A program made the translations under genes and the position numbers. From Chamaecrista fasciculata (lineage: Eukaryota; Streptophyta; Magnoliopsida; Fabales; Fabaceae): DNA of 64,000 bases. Numbering within the stretch: the stretch's first letter is position 1; every line of letters begins with the position of its first letter. The notes under the pieces are model-generated. The model worked only from the letters and a program-made list of their open reading frames with translations, was not told where the DNA came from and did no database searches. Location of the stretch: contig QANZ01034935.1 in the NCBI GenBank assembly GCA_003254925.1, forward strand, positions 31,635 to 95,634, given 5' to 3'. Below are positions 56,838-64,000 of this stretch, piece by piece.

Positions 56838-57475
56838 TGGTGGAATTGCATATTTGGTTTTATATCTTTTGCTCAATTTTTAATTTGATCTCATATATTT
56901 TTTGTTACACTTTTGGTCTTATATCTTTGGGTCAATTCCCAATTTGGTCTCATATCTTTTTTTGTTGCAGATTTGGTCCTATATTTTTTATTCAATTGCA
57001 AAAATTTTATATCTTTGGGTAGGTGCATAAGTGGTCTCATATTTTTGGAAAAGGATAACTAACGGTTGATCCTTTTGCAAAAATATGAGACCGATTCTGC
57101 AACTTAACTAAAAGATATGAGACCAAATTGTAACTTTTTTTGTTACTCTTTTGGTCTCGTATCTTTGGGTCAGTTCCCAATTTGGTCTCATATCTTTTTT
57201 TGTTGCAGATTTGGTCCTATTTTTTTTAATCACTTGCAGAATTGGTTCTATATCTTTGGGTCAGGTGCAAAAGTGGACTCATATTTTTGGAAAAGGATAA
57301 CTGACGGTTGATCATTTTGCAAAGATATGAGACCAATTATACAACTAAAAGATATGAGACCAAATTGTAACCTTTTGCGAAGATATTGGAAAAAAAGTGC
57401 AACAAAAAAAGATACACGACCAAATTAGGAACTCAATGAAAGATATGGGACCAAATTTTTACTTTGACCTTTCAA
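56838..57475. repeat. Inverted-repeat element of TTTGGTCTCATATCTTT modules, enlarged
   Basis: A block of about 280 bp (starting near 56885) recurs in direct orientation near 57130-57350, so the element seems to hold an internal duplication. Outer arms are inverted: CATATTTGGTTTTATATCTT at the left, AGATATGGGACCAAATTT at the right. Frames at 56837-57311 are repeat peptides. Confidence 0.6.
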
Positions 57476-57544
57476 ATTTTATCTATTCAAGAAAAAATTG
57501 TAATTTTACCAAAAACATAATTCATAAAATTTTTTAAGATTTGT

Positions 57545-57795
57545 GTAAACATTTGGTCCTTAAAAAATCACCGAACTGACAACTCAGCCCTTAAAAGATT
57601 AAAATGCATATTTAGTCCCTGAAAGATCAAAATGAATACTTTTTAGTCCTTAAAAGATTAAAATGATATACTATTTAGTTTATAAAAATGACTAGTTAGT
57701 ATATTATTTTGATCTTTCAAGGACTAAACAGTACATTTTAATCTTTTAGAGATTGAATTGTCATCTTAGTGATATTTTAGGAACTAAACTGTAGT
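57545..57795. repeat. Inverted-repeat element of TTTAGTCC modules
   Basis: TTTGGTCCTTAAAAAATCAC at the left is mirrored at the right by GTGATATTTTAGGAACTAAA. AGATTAAAATG units recur. It is related to AT-rich sequence in GH9 intron 2 (26060-26300). Confidence 0.5.
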
Positions 57796-57899
57796 AGAAT
57801 AATAAAAAAGAATTGATTTTTCTCTTAAAAAATTTACTTGATTCTAAAAGAATTTCAACGTCACGACCACCGCTTTAATTTCCGATCAACGTCACGAAG

Positions 57900-58246
57900 A
57901 AGCCACGGTACACCGTGCTTATTTGATATTTCAATGTTACGGTGGTGACTGGTGAATAAAGTAATAACGCTACGATTAGTATAAACACATGCAAAATAAA
58001 TTTGGTTACAAATATCAAATATGATGAAATTGAAGTGCTATAAATTCACACGAAGCCACAATATTTTAAAGCCATTGGATAGTAATTATGACGAGCGTGG
58101 TACATGGGAATGAAAAGTGAAGTAAAGCACAATCGCAGTAACTTGAAGTCCCATTAGGTAAAGTACATAACTAAAACCACCATTCATAACGTCCAAGATG
58201 AAAAACAAACAAAAACAAAACAGAACAAAGGCAGTAGAAAATCCAA
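57900..58246 (-). repeat. Segmental duplication: 3' flank of the broken SDR
   Basis: Closely matches 59100-59448 (3' flank of the intact SDR2): GCCACGGTACACCGTGCTTA, ATGCAAAATRAATTTGGTTA, GAAGCCACAATATTTTAAAG, AAGTCCCATTAGGT. This shows a tandem duplication of about 1.2 kb. Confidence 0.8.
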
Positions 58247-58661
58247 TCAACGAGGACGATAAACAAAAACACCATCCACCTTAAGATCATGCCCAGACAC
58301 AAACTCAGAATCATCGGACGCAAGAAACAGCACAGCATCCGCCACGTGTTTCGTGGTCAACGCCACTCCTTTCAGCCTCGAGAATTGCTCATTAAAGCTT
58401 TCCATTGTATCCTTCTCCATCCCGTAAACCTTAAACAACAATGGTGTCGCAAACGCGTTCGGCGACACAGAGTTCACTCTAATTCCGTACTCTCCAAGTT
58501 GCATACTCGCTCCACGCACCAATCCCACCACCGCGTGCTTCGACATGCTGTAATCTGTCGCACGTGCCACCCCGTGACTCCCCGTTACGCTAGCCCTACA
58601 AATTATGCATGCTCCCTCTCACGTGCTTCTCCACCATCGCACGTGCCATGTGGGAGAAGTC
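58247..58661 (-). pseudogene. Truncated, frameshifted SDR copy
   Basis: The C-terminal half (58570-58247) is an open 107-codon frame. It retains the catalytic YSMSK and the substrate-side region to the natural stop, close to the intact neighbours. Upstream, a 4-base duplication (ATGC near 58607-58610) shifts the frame within the CTAS strand. Then a deletion joins CGCACGTGCC to GGGAGAAGTC, removing coding sequence that the intact copy keeps. The whole N-terminal cofactor-binding half is absent, and an inverted-repeat element follows at 58662. Non-functional by loss of the Rossmann fold. Confidence 0.9.
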
Positions 58662-58982
58662 ACATCTTTGGGTCAATTTTCAATTTGGTCTCATATCTTT
58701 TTTTGTTATAGATTTGATCTCATATTTCTTAGTCAATTGCAGAATTGATCATATATCTTTAGGTCAGATATAAAAGTGATTCCGTATACTTGTAAAAGGA
58801 TAACTGATTGTTGATCCTTTTACAAAAATATAAGACCAATTCTATAACTTGACTAAAAGATATGAAATTAAATTATGACTTTTTGTAAAGATATGAGACC
58901 AAATGTGCAATAAAAAAGATACAAGACCAAATTGGAAACTCAACAAAAAATATGAGACCAAATTTGCACTTTGACCTTCCAA
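58662..58982. repeat. Inverted-repeat element replacing the SDR 5' half
   Basis: Begins ACATCTTTGGGTCAATTTTC and ends with GAGACCAAATTTGCACTTTG. It is closely related to 57117-57475 upstream, including the CTTTGACCTTTCAAATTTTATCTATT tail blocks that follow both. Confidence 0.6.
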
Positions 58983-59099
58983 ATTTTATCTATTGAGGAA
59001 AAAATTGCAATTTTAACAAAATAAAAATCATAAATTTTTTAATATTTGTATAAATTAACAATTTAGTCCTTAATAATTAAAATGGATATTTAGTAGAGA

Positions 59100-59448
59100 G
59101 GCCACGGTACACCGTGCTTATTTGATATTTCAATGTGTCCGTGGTGAATAAAGTAATAACGCTACGAAGTATTAACACATGCAAAATGAATTTGGTTACG
59201 AACATGATGAAATTGAAGTGCTATAAGTTCACACGAAGCCACAATATTTTAAAGCCATTGGATATTAATAATTATGACGTGGTCCATGGGAATGATAAGT
59301 GAAGTAGAGCACAATCGCACTAATTAACTTGAAGTCCCATTAGGTGAAGTACATAACTGAAACCACCATTACATCAACTTATTTATTCATAACGTCCAAC
59401 ATGAAAAAACAAACAAAAAGAACAAAACAAAGGCAGTGGAAAATCCAA
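59100..59448 (-). repeat. Segmental duplication: 3' flank of SDR2
   Basis: Partner of 57900-58246; the two flanks are nearly collinear, with small indels. Confidence 0.8.
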
Positions 59449-60249
59449 TCAACGCTGAGGATAAACAAAAACACCATCCACCACAAGATCGTGCCCAGAC
59501 ACAAACCCAGAATCATCGGACGCAAGAAATAGCACAGCATCTGCCACGTGTTTCGTTGTCAACCCAACTCCTTTTAGCCTCGAAAATTGCTCATTAAATT
59601 TTTCCATTGTTTCCATCTCCATCCCATAAGCCTTACACAACAACGGTGTCGCTATTGCATTTGGCGACACAGAGTTCACCCTTATTCCGTACTCTCCAAG
59701 TTGCATACTCGCTCCACGCACCAATCCCAAAACCGCGTGCTTCGACATACTGTAATCTATCGCACGTGCCACCCCGTGACTCCCCACTACGCTAGCCGTA
59801 CAAATTATGCTCCCTCTCACGTGCTTCTCCACCATCGCACGTGCCGCGTGTTTCACACTCGCCACCATCCCGCGCGTGTTCACCGCGAGTAATTTGTCGT
59901 ATTGGGAGAAGTCGAGGTTGAGAATGGTCTGCTCCGAGGAACTGATGATTCCGGCGTTGCTGAACATGATGTCGAGTTGACCGTAATTGCTGACCGTTGA
60001 TTCCACCACGTGTTTCACTTGATCTTCGTCGGTTACGTCGCAGTGAACGTACGTGCACTTTTGGGCGCCAATGGACGCGGCTACTTGGTTTCCCACCTCG
60101 TCTTGGATGTCAGCGATGACAACCATACGCGCGCCGTGATCGGCGAAGAGACGCGCTGTCGCTTCACCGATGCCGCTGGCGCCTCCGGTGATCATGGCCA
60201 CTTTTCCGACTAACTTAGGGGCGATGTTGTTGGACGTAGAATCTGCCAT
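59449..60249 (-). CDS. Short-chain dehydrogenase/reductase, SDR110C-like (second intact copy)
   Basis: Intronless, 266 residues, seven more than the first copy because of a longer N-terminus (MADSTSNNIAPKL). TGGASGIG at 21-28, the NAD-type Asp47 in VVIADIQD, SNAG at 97-100, and the catalytic set Asn124, Ser153, Tyr166 and Lys170 (YSMSK) are all intact. Counting over the shared 253 residues gives 35 differences from 50847-51626, about 86% identity. Differences cluster in the residue 101-120 segment after SNAG and near PNAIATPLLCKAYGMEME, the regions that line the substrate pocket in this family. The two may therefore differ in substrate preference (inference). A copia relic lies about 0.6 kb upstream. 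Confidence 0.93.
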   Translation of the reverse strand: MADSTSNNIAPKLVGKVAMITGGASGIGEATARLFADHGARMVVIADIQDEVGNQVAASIGAQKCTYVHCDVTDEDQVKHVVESTVSNYGQLDIMFSNAGIISSSEQTILNLDFSQYDKLLAVNTRGMVASVKHAARAMVEKHVRGSIICTASVVGSHGVARAIDYSMSKHAVLGLVRGASMQLGEYGIRVNSVSPNAIATPLLCKAYGMEMETMEKFNEQFSRLKGVGLTTKHVADAVLFLASDDSGFVSGHDLVVDGVFVYPQR

Positions 60250-60320
60250 AACTTGAGTAAAATTATATTAAAGGTGAATCAATATCAAAGGTTATGCAGG
60301 AAGTTGAGAACAGTAGTATA

Positions 60321-60330
60321 ATTTATATAA
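60321..60330 (-). promoter_or_regulatory. TATA-like box of the second SDR
   Basis: The minus strand reads TTATATAAAT about 72 bp upstream of the ATG at 60249, a similar distance to the box of the first SDR. Confidence 0.5.
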
Positions 60331-60612
60331 GCTTAATTGAGAAGCAATATGTATTTAAGAGGTGGTTAGTATTTCTCAATTAAGAGGTGATACATTTGTT
60401 TTATATAAAAATGTATCTCCTTCAAGCAATATGTATTTACATGGTCAATAATCAGACCTTTTATTTAATGAAAAAAATGTTCTGGCTGAAAACGTTGCCG
60501 ATTATTCGTTTTGGGGGTCACCATCAGGCTGTTTTCTTCATCGCTAAGTCCAAGACTAGTAGTGATCATGTTTTGAGAAACTTATACAAATTGATAGCTT
60601 AGTTCTTAAGAA

Positions 60613-60650
<38 letters not shown>

Positions 60651-60869
60651 GCAAAAGTATTTATTTTGGTAGGGATTAATTCTAAACTTGTGAGGTAAAA
60701 GTATTTTTATATTCTTAAAGTATGAGATCAATTTCAATTGTATTTCAAAGTTTTTTTTGGATCAATTGTATTTCCAATCAATTTTTTTTGTTAATTATAT
60801 CTCAATTTAGGGATAAATTAACTCAAATGTGGATATTAAAAATACAATTGATCAAAATGAATTTAGAAA
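60331..60869. other. SDR2 upstream DNA
   Basis: Includes AAGAGGTGGTTAGT shared with SDR1, a (TA)n run at about 60618-60647 and the micro-insertion at 60747-60761. No gene. Confidence 0.45.
60747..60761 (-). mobile_element. Micro-insertion between 13-bp direct repeats
   Basis: AAAGTTTTTTTTGGA lies between perfect copies of TCAATTGTATTTC (60734-60746 and 60762-60774). Confidence 0.55.
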
Positions 60870-61722
60870 ATCTTCCCCTGCCTCGACCTCGAAAATTAGA
60901 ATTAAATCTTCCTCCTCTATAACCAGAACCTCCTCTAAAATTTCCTCTAGAATGAGAATTAAACTAATTAAAACCAGTTCCTCTAGGATTGTACTGCTAA
61001 AAATTATCACTGCTAGTAGCCATATTAGCTGTAATGACTGGCTCAACAGGCTTAAGGAACTTTGCTAGTTGAATTTCTTGAGTAATTAATAGTGAATGCA
61101 ACGAAGTGATAGAGAGAGGTTCAGATCTGAGATTCACATAAGTAATAAAAGGACTATACTCTTCAGTTAAACCTTCCAAAATACATCTAATGTGTTCTTG
61201 CTCACTAACTTCAGAACCAATCGCACGAATTTGATCAACAAGAACTTTAATTCTTAACAGATATTCATTAATCGAACAAGTACCTTTCTTAGTATTTCTT
61301 AGCTCCGTTTGATACTGATATACTTTAGCAGCCATATGATTTCCAAAATACTCAAGGATCTTGGTCCATACCTCACAAGATCTTGAGGATCCAACCACAA
61401 GACGAAGCATAGAATCTCCAAGCGAAGCAAAAAGCCATGACAACAAGAACTGATCCTGCTTCTGCCATAAAATGAACGCAGGATTACCAGCTACACGATC
61501 AGCATCTGAGAGAAAACGCTGAGGAATCGAAGTTTCACCAGAAAGAAATTCATCAAGACTATGAGCACGAACAGCAGCAATAATTTGTTGCTTCCATTAC
61601 AGAAAGTTAGTATCATCTAATTTTGTAGTAATTTTGCTCTTCAAAAAAACTAAAGAAGACGAAAGAGAAGAAGAAGATAAAGGCGAAGAAGTATCAGAAA
61701 GCGGAGAGGAAGAAGTGGCCAT
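60870..61722 (-). pseudogene. Copia gag relic with in-frame stops
   Basis: From the ATG at 61722: a Ser-rich start (MATSSSPLSDTSS), a KLDDTNFL then stop then WKQQIIAAVRA segment, and GNPAF.LW.KQDQFLLSWLFAS. The gag core (about 61446-60997) includes SSRSCEVWTKILEYFGNHMA, NTKKGTCSINEYLLRIKVLV and ILEGLTEEYSPFITYVNLR, which is the copia UBN2/Retrotran_gag_2 type. The tail is RGG-rich (RGNFRGGSGYRGRFNSNFRG), with two TAG stops. At least one TAA interrupts the N-terminal part. No zinc knuckle or pol follows, so the element is truncated after gag. Confidence 0.85.
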
Positions 61723-61731
61723 GATTGCATT

Positions 61732-61745
61732 GGCTCATGATACCA
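61732..61745 (-). other. Copia primer binding site
   Basis: The minus strand reads TGGTATCATGAGCC directly after the LTR end ...TTCATCA. It is close to the initiator-methionine tRNA site TGGTATCAGAGCC used by plant copia elements. Confidence 0.75.
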
Positions 61746-61997
61746 TGATGAACAAGTGAAGAAAGCAGAAGAAAGAGTAAAAAGAAGAAGAGAAATGAGA
61801 CGAAAAGTATTTCATATTGACTTACCCAAAGAACTATTACACAGAAGATTATATACTAAAACTAGAATACAACTAAGTAACTAAGCTGAGTAACTAGACT
61901 TACAGCTCAACCAAACTGACTAACTAACACACATACACGTAGCAACTGACTAACCAATTCTGTTTTCAACTGATTTGAAGATCACTCTTCTATTACA
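61746..61997 (-). repeat. 5' LTR of the copia gag relic
   Basis: About 252 bp from TGTAATAGAAG (61997) to TTCATCA (61746), abutting the primer site. An AGTATATAATC promoter box lies near 61849. No 3' LTR is found. Confidence 0.65.
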
Positions 61998-62219
61998 ACT
62001 AAATTAATTTTATATTTTAGAAGTATCAAAAATACTTTTATATATATAAAGATGGGAAGTAATTTTAATTAGATTGAAGTAGATTGAATCAGTGAGTCCA
62101 AATTTGATAAATTTATTCAGATTATAAATTGTATGATCTGCCGAGAGATCCTACACTAGTCACTAGGTGTAGATTTCATTACATATAATTGGAGATTTGG
62201 GACCCGGTGAATCTTACAA

Positions 62220-62770
62220 TTTGTGATAATCGGGCTTTAATAATTAAAGTCATGAGCCACGATTTCTTGTTTTAAATTGAATTGGGCCCTGCATGAGTGT
62301 CAACGGAGTTAAATACTAATGGGCCGGCAGGGGAGAACAAGCATATTGATTACCCAATCACATCAAAGTCGACACACATAGAAGACAATGCCAGATTCCC
62401 GTGTGATAACTAACAGTAACACTTATTACTATTAGAAGTGGTTATTACAAAGTCCCTCTGTATGGCTCTTAACTTTACCGTGGCTTTAGTCTCACCTTTG
62501 TATACATATAAAGTCCCTCTGTATCTGTTCAACTCATCAATACAATTCTATTGTTTCACTCCCTTTTACTACTCTTACACTGCCGTCATTTGTGCACAAA
62601 TCAATTAAGAACATGCACCCAGATCTATAAGGGTGGCTAAACAAGACTCAATATTTATGATCTTTTAGTTTCTCAATTACTTGTCAATTTCATCACTTGT
62701 CTCTTTGTTTATTTCTAGATATTGAGAAATGAGAATGATGGATCATCACGTCGATGAGAATGAGAATGAT
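62220..62770 (-). repeat. Segmental duplication B: distal SDR2 upstream region
   Basis: Collinear in patches with 52075-52600, but with an extra roughly 170-bp block at 62410-62575. Confidence 0.6.
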
Positions 62771-62989
62771 GGATCTTTTTTTAGGTTCTAAGGACTATTT
62801 TGATAAAGATCATAAACTTTTGGGATTAAAGTGTAATTAAATCAGGACCTATTCAAAAGAATCTTATGAAAAGAAAAGGGAAAGGACTTAAACGCATAAG
62901 ATAAGACTTGTTGGGAGGTTTTTGACATTTTAACGTGGTCACAATCAGATTTTCCGTTAAATCCTAACGGAAATAAAACACAGGGGACC

Positions 62990-63100
62990 AATTCGCTAAC
63001 AGAGCAAACCACGGGGCACCAAACTGTGAAAATTTTTCTTTCAGGGTACCAAAGTGGAATCGCCCCTAACCACAGGGTACCAAACTGCAATTTATCCAAA
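62990..63100. repeat. Decayed arm of the GGTACC inverted-repeat family
   Basis: CAGGGTACCAAAGTGGAATC and CAGGGTACCAAACTGCAATT, then TATCC. Related to the right arm of 14782-15458. Confidence 0.5.
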
Positions 63101-63116
63101 TTTAAAACAGTATCGG

Positions 63117-63260
63117 GCTGCTCAAAGAAGGCCTTTGCCTTGCATGAGTGTCAACGGATTCGAATACAAATGGGCCGGGGAGGACAAGCATATTGATTAC
63201 CCAATCAAATCAAAGACAATGCCAAATTCATGTGTGATAACTATAAGACTACTTATTACT
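63117..63260 (-). repeat. Segmental duplication C: third copy of the SDR upstream block
   Basis: TGCATGAGTGTCAACGGA, ACAAGCATATTGATTACCCA, ATCAAATCAAAGACAATGCC and TGTGTGATAACTA match 62300-62415. Only this short block is repeated before the window changes character. Confidence 0.7.
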
Positions 63261-63280
63261 ATTTTTTTCTTTTGGTGTAC
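63261..63280 (-). mobile_element. Micro-insertion between 18-bp direct repeats
   Basis: ATTTTTTTCTTTTGGTGTAC lies between perfect copies of ATAAGACTACTTATTACT (63243-63260 and 63281-63298). Confidence 0.7.
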
Positions 63281-63332
63281 ATAAGACTACTTATTACTGT
63301 AATGGCTGGCAATACAGCTCTCTTCCCTCTCT

Positions 63333-63996
63333 CATCTTGATAAAGGACTTATCCTCAAGTGGATCTTCATTACTCTTGATACAATTTGGCATGCTAGGAA
63401 TTCCAAAATGTGGAACAATTCAACTCCTACTCCAGCTGAAGCCATTACCAAAATCAAATGCAGATTTTTGGCTTATGATCAAGCCTTCTCGGACGCTACC
63501 AATACTGCTTCTTATATTCTCCCCTCTGCGTCTTCTGCCTCCCTCCCAAAAATCACCCATATTCCTCCAGGTAACTCGTGTATCATCAACTGGAGAAAAA
63601 GAGAGCAACACAACTTCTGTCTAGCTGGTGTCTTCATTGCAGGCGAAAATGTTTGTTGGGTTGGTATGAAATTCCCTAAGAATATCAAAACGCTTGAAGG
63701 TTGCATTCTATTTATTAGAGACCTTCTGCAAGCTTGCCACAGTTGGTTCTACTCGGATCTACTTCTTGCTGTCCCATCTCCTGCCTTGATCCCCAAGCTT
63801 CGCCTCAACAACTCCCCCTCCTCCATAGGCCTTTTATGCAGGGATATTTGTGGTCTTGTGGCCCATCTAGACATGACCCTATGCTCTTGTGATGTTAATT
63901 TGTTTAATTTTGTCTCTTGCCCTATTCTGAATTTCCATTTCAATTGTAAACTCTTTTTCTTTTAGTTCTTTCTGTTTGGTATAAAAAAAAAAAAAA
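63333..63996 (+). mobile_element. 5'-truncated LINE 3' end with poly(A) tail
   Basis: The plus frame that passes through LDTIWHARNSKMWNN and ends at 63965 resembles the C-terminal end of plant non-LTR reverse-transcriptase ORFs (the IW.ARN hinge before an RNase H-like domain). The RNase H-like part (about CIINWRKREQHNFCLAGVFI onward) lacks the usual NTDG start, so it is degraded or divergent. After the stop there are only about 15 bases of 3' UTR-like sequence and then A15 at about 63981-63995. The upstream reverse transcriptase and endonuclease are absent. Confidence 0.55.
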
Positions 63997-64000
63997 AGAC

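Noticed and set aside
58289-58711. Plus-strand 140-codon frame, and similar plus frames at 50889-51398 and 59587-60213
   Set aside because: Antisense shadows of the SDR genes, which have complete catalytic motifs on the minus strand.

Overview
This is a window of plant nuclear DNA, most likely from a eudicot. The protein-coding genes have many GT-AG introns and belong to land-plant families (a secreted GH9 endoglucanase with a C-terminal CBM49 domain, a DUF1475 membrane protein, plant SDR110C-type dehydrogenases). The intergenic DNA is very AT-rich and packed with plant transposons: copia and gypsy LTR elements, CACTA, hAT-like, Helitron and LINE. The style of the repeats would fit a legume, but I cannot prove the family from sequence alone.

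Layout: 1-2.5 kb is nested LTR-retrotransposon debris (a copia-like LTR inside a gypsy gag). 2.5-17 kb has no convincing gene and is a mosaic of MITEs, long inverted-repeat elements built of TTTGGTCC-type modules, a hAT-like element with an 8-bp target duplication, and short poly(A) retroposons. 17.2-22.1 kb is one complete copia-type insertion with near-identical LTRs, 5-bp target duplications, decayed pol and a LysM-like gene fragment. 25.5-31.3 kb is the eight-exon GH9/CBM49 endoglucanase (+). 33.3-42.2 kb is a nine-exon DUF1475 gene (+) made of two tandem halves with repeated exon sizes and intron phases. 43-50 kb is gene-poor, with MITEs and a 3-kb non-autonomous CACTA element. 50.8-60.3 kb holds a cluster of short-chain dehydrogenases on the minus strand: two intact intronless copies about 86% identical and a broken copy between them, with duplicated flanks. 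60.9-62 kb is a copia LTR/gag relic inserted upstream of the second SDR. The window ends with a 5'-truncated LINE with a poly(A) tail.

How the genes relate: the endoglucanase and the DUF1475 gene lie on the same strand about 2 kb apart, but nothing shows that they share a function. The SDR copies are a local tandem family and probably share substrate class and regulation; both intact copies have a TATA-like box about 65-80 bp upstream of the ATG.

The most unusual signal is a set of at least a dozen tiny insertions (about 11-40 bp). Each is little more than a poly(A) or poly(T) run and sits between perfect direct repeats of 9-24 bp. In the clear cases the base just before the A-run (read in A-rich orientation) is C, and several share the same few bases before it (GGCC, AGTTC, ACC). 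They look like almost completely truncated LINE-type retropositions.
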